A stretch of 60,323 nucleotides of DNA, from positions 1-60,323 of the forward strand of contig CAZFPA010000007.1 in assembly GCA_964520975.1 (NCBI GenBank). Direction: 5' to 3'. Source of the DNA: CAZFPA01 sp964520975. Its GTDB lineage: Bacteria > Bacillota > Negativicutes > Selenomonadales > Selenomonadaceae. Numbering within the stretch: the first letter of the stretch is position 1; every line of letters starts with the position of its first letter. Below the pieces are notes generated by a model. That model searched no databases. It worked only from the letters and a program-made list of their open reading frames with translations, and was not told the DNA's origin. Shown here piece after piece: positions 26,170 to 34,817 of this stretch. The position numbers and the translations under genes are program-made.

Positions 26170-26436
26170 ATGTTAACTCAGGAAGCAAAACAGCAGATCA
26201 TCACGGATAACGCCGTTCACGAAGGTGACACGGGTTCGCCGGAAGTACAGATTGCACTCCTTACGGCTCGCATCACGTATCTGACCGAGCACCTCAAGGA
26301 GCACAAGAAGGATCATCATTCCCGCCGCGGACTTCTGAAGATGGTTGGTCATCGCAGAAGACTGCTGAGCTATCTCTACAACAGCGATATCGAACGTTAT
26401 CGTGCATTGATTGCAAAACTGAATCTGCGTAAGTAA
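26170..26436 (+). CDS. rpsO: 30S ribosomal protein S15
   Basis: Primary 16S rRNA-binding protein, 88 residues. The sequence is typical: GDTGSPEVQIALLTARITYLTEHLK, KDHHSRRGLLKMVGHRRRLLSYL, ending IAKLNLRK. ATG 26170 is preceded by AGGAGG at 26158-26163. A longer in-frame start at 25897 lies in the repeat element and is rejected. Own promoter and terminator. As in other bacteria it stands before pnp. Confidence 0.97.
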   Translation: MLTQEAKQQIITDNAVHEGDTGSPEVQIALLTARITYLTEHLKEHKKDHHSRRGLLKMVGHRRRLLSYLYNSDIERYRALIAKLNLRK

Positions 26437-26439
26437 TAA

Positions 26440-26464
26440 AAAGCGGGATTTTCCCGCTTTTTTT
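26440..26464 (+). terminator. Rho-independent terminator of rpsO
   Basis: AAAGCGGGA pairs perfectly with TCCCGCTTT around TTT, continuing as seven T. Confidence 0.92.
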
Positions 26465-26562
26465 ATATGCAGGCAATAGGAAAAAAGGATTACCTGTCGC
26501 AGATGTCGAATAAATAAGAGTATTTTTTAGAATGAGAATTAAAAATAGGAGGAAAAAACTGC

Positions 26563-28632
26563 ATGCAGAGTTTTGAGATGCAATTAGGAGGCCGTTCCTT
26601 CGTCATTGAAAACGGCAAAATGGCAAAACAGGCCAATGGCGCTGTTTTGGTGCGCTATGGGGAGACGGTGGTGCTCGTTACAGCCACGGCATCGGATTCA
26701 CCGCGCGAGGGCGTTGACTTTTTCCCGCTGACGGTAGATTATGAGGAAAAGCTTTATTCCGTTGGCAAGATTCCGGGAGGCTTCATCAAGCGGGAAGGCC
26801 GTCCGAGTGAATCGGCCATCCTGTGCAGCCGTCTCATTGACCGCCCGATTCGCCCACTGTTTGCGGAAGGCTTCCGCAACGATGTTCAGATCGTTGCAAC
26901 CGTTCTGTCCGTAGAGCAGGATAATCCGCCGGAAATCGCTGCTATGATCGGTGCTTCCTGTGCACTCTGTGTGTCGGATATTCCTTTCAATGGCCCAATC
27001 GCCGGTGTTCGTGTCGGCCGTGTCGATGGTGAATTTGTAATCAATCCGACTGTGGAGCAGCGTGAAAAATCCGATTTGAATCTGACCATTGCCGGTTCCC
27101 ATGATGCTGTCATGATGGTAGAGGCTGGTGCGAATGAACTGCCGGAGGAGGTTATCCTCGAGGCCATTCTGTTCGGTCATACGGCCATCCGGGAAATCGT
27201 TGAATTTGAGCAGAAGATCGTCGCTGCCTGCGGCAAGCCGAAGCGTGAGGTTGCGCTGTTCCAGGTATCCGAGGAGCTGGAGCAGAAGATCCGTGCTTTT
27301 GCTACGGAAAAGCTCGATCAGGCTGTGCGCAATCCGGATAAACTGCAGCGCGATGAAAATATTTCAGCGGTAAAGGCGGATACGATGGAGCAGTTCATCG
27401 AGGACTATCCGGATGCGACAAAGGAGATACCTTATGTTCTTCATAAGGTAGAAAAAGAAATCGTTCGTCGCATGATTACGCATGAAAAGATCCGTCCGGA
27501 TGGGCGTGAAGTGGAAGAGGTACGTCCGGTGAGCTGCGAAGTCGGACTTTTGCCGCGTACGCATGGTTCGGGTCTCTTCACGCGTGGCCAGACGCAGATT
27601 CTGACAATCACTACGCTGGGTACACTGGGCGATGAGCAGATCATCGATGGCCTGGGGACCGATCAGTCCAAGCACTATATCCATCAGTACAATTTCCCTG
27701 GCTACAGTGTCGGCGAGGCACGTCCGGTCAGAGGACCGGGACGCCGTGAAATCGGCCATGGTGCACTGGCGGAAAGAGCGCTCGTACCGGTCATTCCTTC
27801 GACAGAGGATTTTCCGTACACCATCCGTCTCGTTTCGGAGGTACTCGAATCCAATGGTTCCAGCTCGATGGGCAGCGTGTGCGGCAGCACCCTTTCCCTC
27901 ATGAATGCCGGTGTTCCTATCAAGCGTCCTGTTTCCGGTGTGGCAATGGGTCTCGTGAAGGATGGCGAGAACTATACCATTCTGACGGATATCCAGGGCA
28001 TGGAAGATGCACTGGGCGATATGGACTTCAAGGTTGCGGGAACGACGGAAGGTGTTACCGCTATTCAGATGGATATCAAGATCGCCGGCATCACGCGTGA
28101 AATCCTGGCGTCGGCACTTTCGCAGGCTAAGCGTGGCCGTGCTTTCATCCTGGGCAAGATGCTGGAAGTCATTGACAAGCCGAGTGAGGAACTTTCGCCG
28201 TATGCACCGCGCATGACCACCATGCACATCAAGGTCGACAAGATCCGCGATGTCATCGGACCAGGCGGCAAGACAATCAAGAAGATTATCGATGAGACGG
28301 GTGTGCAGATCGACATCCAGGAGGATGGAACGATTTTCATTGCCTCGATGGATGTGGACAGCTCCAAAAAGGCAGTATCCATCATTGAGGATATTGTACG
28401 TGAGGTTGAGGTCGGCCAGGTCTATAAAGGACGGGTTACGCGCCTCATGAACTTCGGTGCCTTTGTTGAGGTATTGCCGGGCAAGGAAGGTCTCTGCCAT
28501 ATTTCGCAGCTCGCAAAGCAGCGCGTAGAAAAGGTAGAGGACGTTGTCAAGGTTGGCGATGAGCTCGAGGTCAAGGTTGTCGAGATCGATAAGCAGGGAC
28601 GGGTGAACCTTTCGCACAAGGTGCTTCTCTAA
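26563..28632 (+). CDS. pnp: Polyribonucleotide nucleotidyltransferase (PNPase)
   Basis: Phosphorolytic 3'-5' exoribonuclease, a homotrimer in the cytoplasm. The 689-residue protein has a first RNase PH domain (VRYGETVVLVTATAS, then FFPLTVDYEEKLYSVGKIPGGF), a linking helical domain, and a second, catalytic RNase PH domain (THGSGLFTRGQTQ, GYSVGEARPVRGPGRREIGHG). KH (DVIGPGGKTIKKIIDETG) and S1 (GRVTRLMNFGAFVEVLPGKEGLCHIS) domains end it. AGGAGG at about 26549 supports the start. It is monocistronic between two terminators. Confidence 0.97.
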   Translation: MQSFEMQLGGRSFVIENGKMAKQANGAVLVRYGETVVLVTATASDSPREGVDFFPLTVDYEEKLYSVGKIPGGFIKREGRPSESAILCSRLIDRPIRPLFAEGFRNDVQIVATVLSVEQDNPPEIAAMIGASCALCVSDIPFNGPIAGVRVGRVDGEFVINPTVEQREKSDLNLTIAGSHDAVMMVEAGANELPEEVILEAILFGHTAIREIVEFEQKIVAACGKPKREVALFQVSEELEQKIRAFATEKLDQAVRNPDKLQRDENISAVKADTMEQFIEDYPDATKEIPYVLHKVEKEIVRRMITHEKIRPDGREVEEVRPVSCEVGLLPRTHGSGLFTRGQTQILTITTLGTLGDEQIIDGLGTDQSKHYIHQYNFPGYSVGEARPVRGPGRREIGHGALAERALVPVIPSTEDFPYTIRLVSEVLESNGSSSMGSVCGSTLSLMNAGVPIKRPVSGVAMGLVKDGENYTILTDIQGMEDALGDMDFKVAGTTEGVTAIQMDIKIAGITREILASALSQAKRGRAFILGKMLEVIDKPSEELSPYAPRMTTMHIKVDKIRDVIGPGGKTIKKIIDETGVQIDIQEDGTIFIASMDVDSSKKAVSIIEDIVREVEVGQVYKGRVTRLMNFGAFVEVLPGKEGLCHISQLAKQRVEKVEDVVKVGDELEVKVVEIDKQGRVNLSHKVLL

Positions 28633-28661
28633 GGTATCGTCTCCACTGGTATGATGTTTGG

Positions 28662-28698
28662 AATCCGCATGAAGCGTTTGTTTCATGCGGATTTTTTG
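28662..28698 (+). terminator. Rho-independent terminator of pnp
   Basis: AATCCGCATGAA pairs with TTCATGCGGATT and runs into TTTTTTG. Confidence 0.9.
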
Positions 28699-28818
28699 TT
28701 TTTGCAGGTCGCTAAGGAACACCATGCGCCGGACATATTTTGTACCTTTTGTAACAAGGTTACACAAATTATGTTTTTTGTATCTTGTATACAAGAACAT
28801 ATATATTACTTGTATCTA

Positions 28819-28847
28819 TTGTCAGATAAATTATAATTATGTATAAT
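28819..28847 (+). promoter_or_regulatory. Promoter of the DcuC/peptidase operon
   Basis: TTGTCA (28819-28824), a 17-bp spacer and TATAAT (28842-28847), 43 bases before the start codon. Confidence 0.8.
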
Positions 28848-28889
28848 TAGAGTGTAAAGTAAATTCAGATAAAATACAAGGAGGCTATT

Positions 28890-30161
28890 ATGTTAATTGC
28901 AGGAGGAATTATTGTTGTCCTAACGTTCGTACTGATTGTCAAGAAATATGAAGCCCGGTTGGTGCTGTTTGCGGCTGGTCTGCTCATGTGTCTGATTGGA
29001 GGTCTGCCGGGAGATGTCATGAAGGCCTTTACAAAGGCCATGGTAAACAATTCCCTGGTACCGACGATTTGTACGGTTATGGGTTTTTCGTACGTGATGA
29101 AGCTTACAGAATGCGATAAGCATCTGGTGCAGTCGATATCGGGAATCCTGAAGCGTGGTGGAGTGCTGCTGGTCCCCTTATCCTTTTTCCTGACCTGGTG
29201 GATCAGTCTGGCGATTCCTTCCGCTTCGGGTTGTGCTGCTGCAGTCGGCAGTATCCTGATTCCGACGCTCATCGCGGCAGGTGTGCATCCGGCGATGGCC
29301 GGGGCCACGGTGCTGGCGGGTACCTGGGGAAGCGCAATCAGCCCGGGCAACGCGCACAATCCGTTTGTAGCGGATCTGGCCGGTACGGATATGATGACGG
29401 TCATCATCAATGAGACGCCGGCCTCGGTGATTGCTTCTGTTGCCTGCATTGTTGTGATGACGGCGTATGCAGTTCTCTGCAAAGAAGGCGCATCCGAAGA
29501 ACGTCGGCAGGCCTATATGGAAAGTGCGGAAACGCATGAGCTGGAAACTGAAAAATTCCATGTGAATCCGCTGCGGGCTATTGTCCCCATGGTTCCGTTG
29601 CTGCTCCTCATCCTCGGCTCGCAGCAGGTTGCTGTACTGCCGGAGATCAGTGTGCCGCTTTCGATGCTCATCGGTGTGGCACTGGGACTTATCGTTACCT
29701 GGTCGAATGCGCAGGATGTCTGCCGTAATTTCTTTGATGGTATGGGCAGTTCGTATGCGAATATCATCGGTCTTATCGTGTGTGCCAGCGTATTTACGAC
29801 GGGTATGGCCGCCGTTGGCCTCACCGGTGCGCTCACCGATATCATGAAGGGATCGCAGTCTGCAGCGGCTGCCGCTGGCACCTTTGGTCCGTTCTTCATC
29901 GCGGTGATTTCCGGTTCCGGCGATGCGGCAGCCTTTGCCTTCAACGGTGCGGTGACACCCTTTGCCGAGCAGTTCGGACTTTCCATCATGGATCTTGGTT
30001 CGTTGGCCCAGATTGCTGGTGCCATGGGACGCTCGATGTCGCCGGTTGCCGGCGCGGCCATCATCTGTGCCGGACTCGCCAAGGTGAATCCGATGGAAAT
30101 CAGCAAGCGCAATGCACTGCCTTGTCTCGCAGCGGCGCTCGTGCTCATGCTTATGCTCTAA
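28890..30161 (+). CDS. DcuC-family carrier (C4-dicarboxylate or peptide/amino-acid transporter)
   Basis: A 423-residue inner-membrane protein with about 11-12 predicted membrane segments. It resembles the anaerobic C4-dicarboxylate carrier family DcuC: the N-terminal FAAGLLMCLIGGLPGDVMKAF, then MGFSYVMKLTECDKHLV, the re-entrant-like IPSASGCAAAVGSILIPTLIAAGVHPAMAGATVL and the C-terminal ISGSGDAAAFAFNGAVTPF. It is slightly shorter than E. coli DcuC (about 460). Succinate efflux or C4 exchange is one possible role. The following gene, 27 bases downstream, is a PepT-like peptidase, which raises the alternative of peptide or acyl-amino-acid uptake. Ribosome site AGGAGG at about 28879. Confidence 0.8.
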   Translation: MLIAGGIIVVLTFVLIVKKYEARLVLFAAGLLMCLIGGLPGDVMKAFTKAMVNNSLVPTICTVMGFSYVMKLTECDKHLVQSISGILKRGGVLLVPLSFFLTWWISLAIPSASGCAAAVGSILIPTLIAAGVHPAMAGATVLAGTWGSAISPGNAHNPFVADLAGTDMMTVIINETPASVIASVACIVVMTAYAVLCKEGASEERRQAYMESAETHELETEKFHVNPLRAIVPMVPLLLLILGSQQVAVLPEISVPLSMLIGVALGLIVTWSNAQDVCRNFFDGMGSSYANIIGLIVCASVFTTGMAAVGLTGALTDIMKGSQSAAAAAGTFGPFFIAVISGSGDAAAFAFNGAVTPFAEQFGLSIMDLGSLAQIAGAMGRSMSPVAGAAIICAGLAKVNPMEISKRNALPCLAAALVLMLML

Positions 30162-30188
30162 TGTCAGCAGGAAAGGAAGTCTTTTTCT

Positions 30189-31316
30189 ATGATAAACAAA
30201 CAACGTGTATTGGATGAATTCCTTGAGCTCATTCAGATCCGCTGCTCGACGCGGCAGGAACGGGAGATTGGCGATCTGTTGACCGCGCGTCTTACCGCAC
30301 TCGGCGGAACGGTTCGTGAGGATAACGCGGGGAAGAAACTGGGCGGAAATTGCGGTAATCTTGTTGCCGATTTTCCGGGAACCCTGTCGGAGGCTCCGAC
30401 TGTCATGCTTACAGCCCATATGGATTGCGTCGAGCCCTGTGGCGATATTCATCCCATCCGTGAAAACGGGATTATCCGCTCGGACGGTACGACGATTCTT
30501 GGCTCGGATGATAAGGCCGGCGTGACAGCCATTCTGGAAACATTGCGTCAGCTGCAGGAAAATGCGATTCCGCATGGTCCCTTGCAGGTTGTATTCACGA
30601 TCGCGGAAGAAAATGGTGTCCATGGCTCGCAGAATATGGACAGCAGCCTGCTGCATGCCGATCTCGGCTATACGCTTGATACACATGGGCATCCTGGTAC
30701 CATGAGCTATAAGGCGCCAGGGAAAAATCAAATCCATATCCAGGTACAGGGCCGGGCTGCCCATGCCGGCGTAGAGCCGGAAAAAGGTCTGAATGCCATT
30801 CAGATTGCCGGGCGCCTGCTTGGTGATGCGCCGCAGGGACGTATCGATGAGGAGACGACCTGCAATGTGGGGCGGATCTGTGGTGGTGGTGCAACGAATG
30901 TTGTTGCCGATATCTGTGATGTTTATTATGAGTCGCGAAGCCGCGACAAGGCAAAGCTTGAACGCATCACGACGGAAATCATCGAACATTTCCGTGCAGG
31001 TGGCGAGGCTGCTGGATGCAAAGTTACAGCTGAAGTGAGTCCGGATTATGGCCCATATTCCCTGGCGACGGATTCACTTGCCATCCATGTGGCCAGTACT
31101 GCGGCTGAAAAGCTTGGCTTCTCCGTAGAACTGGAGGAGTCCGGCGGCGGTTCGGATGCCAGTCATTTTAATACGTATGGCGTTCCTACGGTTGTACTGG
31201 CTGTGGGGATGACGAACTGCCATACGAAAGAGGAATTCATTGAAGAGAAGGATCTCTACGATGCGGCAGAATGGGCACTGCAGATTGTGAAGGAAGCCGC
31301 TGCGGCAAACAAATAA
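30189..31316 (+). CDS. PepT-like M20-family metallopeptidase
   Basis: A cytoplasmic dizinc peptidase of the M20 clan, 375 residues, closest in pattern to the peptidase T-like proteins. Metal ligands and catalytic acids are visible: TAHMDCVEP (His and Asp), GSDDKAG (bridging Asp), IAEENG (catalytic Glu and ligand), DTHG, and the late His in MTNCHTKEEF. The dimerisation lid (about 180-290) is present, with GRAAHAGVEPEKGLNAI. It follows the DcuC-family carrier in an operon and probably hydrolyses short peptides or amidated amino acids brought in by it; the substrate is inference. Confidence 0.88.
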   Translation: MINKQRVLDEFLELIQIRCSTRQEREIGDLLTARLTALGGTVREDNAGKKLGGNCGNLVADFPGTLSEAPTVMLTAHMDCVEPCGDIHPIRENGIIRSDGTTILGSDDKAGVTAILETLRQLQENAIPHGPLQVVFTIAEENGVHGSQNMDSSLLHADLGYTLDTHGHPGTMSYKAPGKNQIHIQVQGRAAHAGVEPEKGLNAIQIAGRLLGDAPQGRIDEETTCNVGRICGGGATNVVADICDVYYESRSRDKAKLERITTEIIEHFRAGGEAAGCKVTAEVSPDYGPYSLATDSLAIHVASTAAEKLGFSVELEESGGGSDASHFNTYGVPTVVLAVGMTNCHTKEEFIEEKDLYDAAEWALQIVKEAAAANK

Positions 31317-31332
31317 AAGTACGATCAAATAT

Positions 31333-31364
31333 ACCCCCAGTGGAGACATTTCCCCTGGGGGTTC
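31333..31364 (+). terminator. Terminator-like hairpin after the M20 peptidase
   Basis: ACCCCCAG pairs with CTGGGGGT around a 14-base loop. The T-run is short (TTCTT), so termination may be partial. The brnQ promoter starts immediately after. Confidence 0.6.
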
Positions 31365-31393
31365 TTGACGAATGGACAGGCAGTCTTTATAAT
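31365..31393 (+). promoter_or_regulatory. Promoter of brnQ
   Basis: TTGACG, a 17-bp spacer and TATAAT (31388-31393). Confidence 0.85.
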
Positions 31394-31459
31394 TAAAAGG
31401 GCATTTTAATAGAAAAGCCGCATATCGGGTATGTGGAATATTTAGGGGGAAGCTTCATT

Positions 31460-32809
31460 TTGGAAGAAAAATTGTCCTTTCAATCGTATCTTTTTGTTGG
31501 TTCGATGCTTTTTGGCATGTTTTTTGGCGCGGGAAATCTGATTTTCCCTGTGCATATGGGGCAGGAGGCGGGCAGCCAGCTTTTGCCGGCGACAGCGGGC
31601 TTTCTGATTACAGGGATCGGCCTGCCGTTTCTTGGCATTGTCGCAATCGGCGTATCGGGAAGCAACGGGCTGCAGGATCTGGCCAGCCGCGTGCATCCGG
31701 CTTATGCGAAATTCATGACGATTCTGCTGTATCTTACGATAGGACCGGCTTTTGCGCTGCCGCGTACGGCAACCGTATCTTATCAGATCGGGCTCGCACC
31801 ATCTGTTTCTGAGGCGGAGCAGACGATGGCACTGCTGGGATTTACGCTGGTGTTCTTTATCGTGGCGCTGTGCTTTTCCTTGCGGCCGAATAAAATACTG
31901 GTCTGGATCGGCAAGCTGTTGAATCCGCTTTTCCTGATCTTTTTGGCGTTTTTGATCGTTACAGCCTTTTTGCACCCGATGGGCGATACTGCGTTGGCTG
32001 CTGTGCATGGCGACTATGCGGATCATGCCTTTTTCAAGGGCTTTACCGAAGGCTATAATACCATGGATGTGCTGGCCTCACTGGCTTTTGGCATCATTGT
32101 TGTGCGTACGCTGAAGGATCTGGGAATCCGCACGCCGGGCAGAATTGCGATCGGGACGGTCAAGGCCGGCTTCGTAAGCGTCGTGCTCATGGGCATTATC
32201 TACAGCTGTCTCGTCTGCATTGGAACAGCAAGTGTCGGGCAGTTTGAGCTTTCACCGAATGGTGGTGTTGCGCTGGCTCAGATTGCTGATTTCTATTTCG
32301 GTTCCTTTGGTGCAGTGCTCCTGGCGGTCATTGTGACACTGGCCTGCCTGAAGACAGCCGTCGGGCTCATTACGGCCTGCTCGGAGACTTTTGAGGATAT
32401 GTTCCCTGATTTCCTGGGATATCGCACGTATGCCTGCATCTTTACGGTCGTGTCCTTTTTGATTGGAAATGTGGGGCTTACACAGATCATCACGCTGGCA
32501 GTGCCCATCCTTATGTTCCTGTATCCGCTCGCGATTACACTGGTATTTTTGGCACTGCTCTCCGGGATCTTTGGCAGCCGGCAGGCCGTATATCTTTCGA
32601 CGACGGTCTTTACGCTCCTGGCAGCGGTCGGTGATGCGCTCAATGCTCTGCCGGCCGGCGCGAAGGAACTTTCCTTCGTGCAGGACCTCCTGGGCGTCTA
32701 TGCACAGCTGCCGTTTTTCCAGATCGGGATGGGCTGGGTTACCCCGGCCCTGCTGGGCCTCATCATTGGCCTTGCTTATGCGGGAGTACGGAGGCACCGT
32801 TTTGTTTAA
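31460..32809 (+). CDS. brnQ: Branched-chain amino acid carrier of the LIVCS family
   Basis: Inner-membrane sodium or proton symporter for leucine, isoleucine and valine. Signature N-terminus KLSFQSYLFVGSMLFGMFFGAGNLIFPVHMGQ, then LPRTATVSYQIG and about 12 membrane segments. TTG 31460 gives 449 residues and begins LEEKLSFQSYLF, as relatives do, with AGGGGGA nine bases before. The GTG at 31433 would include the ribosome site. It is monocistronic between its own promoter and a bidirectional terminator. Confidence 0.93.
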   Translation: MEEKLSFQSYLFVGSMLFGMFFGAGNLIFPVHMGQEAGSQLLPATAGFLITGIGLPFLGIVAIGVSGSNGLQDLASRVHPAYAKFMTILLYLTIGPAFALPRTATVSYQIGLAPSVSEAEQTMALLGFTLVFFIVALCFSLRPNKILVWIGKLLNPLFLIFLAFLIVTAFLHPMGDTALAAVHGDYADHAFFKGFTEGYNTMDVLASLAFGIIVVRTLKDLGIRTPGRIAIGTVKAGFVSVVLMGIIYSCLVCIGTASVGQFELSPNGGVALAQIADFYFGSFGAVLLAVIVTLACLKTAVGLITACSETFEDMFPDFLGYRTYACIFTVVSFLIGNVGLTQIITLAVPILMFLYPLAITLVFLALLSGIFGSRQAVYLSTTVFTLLAAVGDALNALPAGAKELSFVQDLLGVYAQLPFFQIGMGWVTPALLGLIIGLAYAGVRRHRFV

Positions 32810-32880
32810 GGTACGTTATGCTGAGGGCTGCTTGTGTTGAAGGGCGCATGCGGGCGGTTGGCAAAACGGTAGGTGGCTAT

Positions 32881-32921
32881 AAAAATAGCAGCTGCATCCT
32901 AAGGAAGCAGCTGCTATTTTT
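32881..32921. terminator. Bidirectional terminator between brnQ and the recombinase gene
   Basis: AAAAATAGCAGCTGC pairs perfectly with GCAGCTGCTATTTTT around an 11-base loop. T-runs exist on both strands. Confidence 0.92.
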
Positions 32922-32926
32922 ATGGG

Positions 32927-33913
32927 TTATTTTTGCTGAAACATGCGGTTCAGTGGATTTTCCTTGAAGATATTGCCCTGTTCGATGTAGCGATGGACCA
33001 TTTTTTCGGATTTATGGCGGGTCTGGCGCATGATGGAAAGGGCATCGAGGTCATGCTGGGCTGCACTTGTTGCAAAGCCGCGCCGCAGACTGTGGCCGGC
33101 AAAATTAGCCTCGTTCAGGCCAATTTTCTTTATGTATTTTTTGACGATGAGCGCTACGGATTTATCTGAGAGCTGGCAGTCACGCAGTTCCTTGTTGCGC
33201 TTGAAGGGCCGGAAGAGGGGACCGGACTGGAGCTGTGAGGCCAGAATCCATTGTTCAACCGCGCGGACGGCACAGGTGTGAGGATTCGGTGCATAGGGAA
33301 TCGCAATCTGATTGCCCTGCCCAAACTGATCGCCCTTGGACTGTGGGATGAAGATGACGAGCCCTTGCGGGGAAAAGGTCAGATCCTCCAGCTGTACGTG
33401 TACGAGCTCGGAGCGGCGAAAGGCGCCGGCGAAGCCAAGGAACAGCAAGGCCCTGTCCCGCAGGGAAACGATATCGCTTTCGTCGAAGCAGTCGGCCAGC
33501 AGATCGACTGTCTCGAGCAGAATCGGTGATTTGCCCCGCTGGAAGGTGCCCTTTTCACGGCGGATGGAACGCATCGCATTGCGCACGAGGCTGTCCTTGG
33601 CCGGGTTATGCTCAGCAAAGCCAGCCGCAATGTGGTTTTCGGAGATGGCTGTAACGCGACGGGAAACTGTATTGGCCCGGGCATGGTCAGCGAGCTCGTT
33701 GATGTAGTTTACAATGGTTTCCGGTTCTGCGGGCAGATCGGTGAGGCCGTGGGACTGGCACCAGTCTGAAAAGTCGCTCCAGTCAGCGGCGTAGGATTTG
33801 ATGGTGTTATCGGCCCGCGATTTTTGCAGCCGGCGCTTGCTCTTGAGCGAGAGCTTGCTGTTCTGATCAATTTTAGCATTGCGGATCAGGACAAAATTCT
33901 TTTTGATGTGCAT
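32927..33913 (-). CDS. Tyrosine recombinase / site-specific integrase
   Basis: A 328-residue phage-type integrase. The N-terminal SAM-like DNA-binding domain (about 30-125; NTIKSYAADWSDFSDWCQSHG) is followed by the catalytic domain. The active-site set is visible: Arg in AFRRSELVHV, a Lys in the IPQSKGDQ beta-hairpin, HSLRRGF (HxxR), His in TRHKSEKMVH and the nucleophile Tyr in HRYIEQG. It is a stand-alone gene with no excisionase, phage or conjugation genes around it. It is too divergent from XerC/XerD in its N-terminus and lacks their usual neighbours, so I call it an accessory recombinase. Its target site is unknown. Confidence 0.88.
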   Translation of the reverse strand: MHIKKNFVLIRNAKIDQNSKLSLKSKRRLQKSRADNTIKSYAADWSDFSDWCQSHGLTDLPAEPETIVNYINELADHARANTVSRRVTAISENHIAAGFAEHNPAKDSLVRNAMRSIRREKGTFQRGKSPILLETVDLLADCFDESDIVSLRDRALLFLGFAGAFRRSELVHVQLEDLTFSPQGLVIFIPQSKGDQFGQGNQIAIPYAPNPHTCAVRAVEQWILASQLQSGPLFRPFKRNKELRDCQLSDKSVALIVKKYIKKIGLNEANFAGHSLRRGFATSAAQHDLDALSIMRQTRHKSEKMVHRYIEQGNIFKENPLNRMFQQK

Positions 33914-33947
33914 GATGTTCTCCCGATTCCTGATAAAAGATGGAAAA

Positions 33948-34625
33948 TCAGTTATCCGCCTTGTTGCTGACGGTGAATACGTAGCCGCTGCCCTTTACGG
34001 CAACGAAGCGGAAGCGGATATCATCCTGGATGGAGGTGTTGTCAGCCTCCTGCAGATTGCTGCCCTGGCGGAAGCCAAGATCGGAGAGGACAGCCTGGCG
34101 CTTGGCGTTGGCATCTGAGGGGAAAAGTGATTCCACAAATACGCCCATAGCGGTAACCATCTTTATCGAATCTTCTCTGCTCGCCGGAGTAGAAACCATT
34201 TCGAGGGAGAGAATCTGCTGCGTTTTTGGATCGAGGCGTCCCGAGAGCAGGATGCTTTCGCTTATATTGAAGCTGAAGGAATCCGTGCTTTTGTCGACAT
34301 CCTGCAGCAGTATATTTTCCTGCTTGGCGTTCGGGCTGTCATTGAAGCGATCCCGGAGTTTTTCATAGGTGACATTGATGCCGGTTCCGGCTGCGGCCGT
34401 CTGGCTGACCTTCTGTGATACTTCAGCACCTGCATTCTGCTGGCTCTGCAGGGTCATGCCCACGGTGGTCGTGATGAAGATCACCGCAATGGCGGCGATG
34501 CCAATCGTCAGATATTTCTTTTTCCGGCTTTTGTTCTTGGGATTGATTTCATTCACCGAGTGGTGACATTTCGGGCAGAGCTTCTCAGCTGGACTTACAT
34601 CGGCGTTACAATATTTGCATTTCAT
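33948..34625 (-). CDS. Zinc-ribbon membrane protein of unknown function
   Basis: A 225-residue protein. It begins with a four-cysteine zinc ribbon (CKYCNADVSPAEKLCPKCHH, residues 3-22), then a basic stretch (KNKSRKKK), one membrane segment near 38-60 (YLTIGIAAIAVIFITTTVGM), and an extracytoplasmic domain of about 165 residues with no recognised motif. The architecture, ribbon inside and domain outside, is common for unassigned Firmicutes proteins. It is transcribed from the minus-strand promoter of the inverted repeat at 34659-34744, opposite murI. The name states only visible features. Confidence 0.75.
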   Translation of the reverse strand: MKCKYCNADVSPAEKLCPKCHHSVNEINPKNKSRKKKYLTIGIAAIAVIFITTTVGMTLQSQQNAGAEVSQKVSQTAAAGTGINVTYEKLRDRFNDSPNAKQENILLQDVDKSTDSFSFNISESILLSGRLDPKTQQILSLEMVSTPASREDSIKMVTAMGVFVESLFPSDANAKRQAVLSDLGFRQGSNLQEADNTSIQDDIRFRFVAVKGSGYVFTVSNKADN

Positions 34626-34658
34626 TTAGGGACATCTCCATTCTTAAAAATGTATCGA

Positions 34659-34744
34659 TTTTATTATAACGCCATTGTTTAAGATTTCGCAACGCGAAAT
34701 CCTTCTAACGTTGCAAAATCATGGACAATGGCGTTATAATAAAA
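34659..34744. promoter_or_regulatory. Divergent promoters inside a 36-bp inverted repeat
   Basis: The left arm (34659-34694) starts TTTTATTATAACGCCATTGT, and the right arm (34709-34744) ends with its exact complement; over 36 bp there are five mismatches. Each arm carries a complete promoter. The minus-strand one has TTGCGA, 18 bp and TATAAT (34692-34663). The plus-strand one has TTGCAA, 18 bp and TATAAT (34711-34740). They drive the zinc-ribbon gene and murI. The shared block ACAATGGCGTTATAAT also occurs at 36518-36533. Confidence 0.85.
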
Positions 34745-34817
34745 GCAATTTGCGATTAGCTCAGGAAGCTCTGTTTTTGCAGTGGTTTTGCTGAAAGCAT
34801 AGAAGGGACTTGATGGG

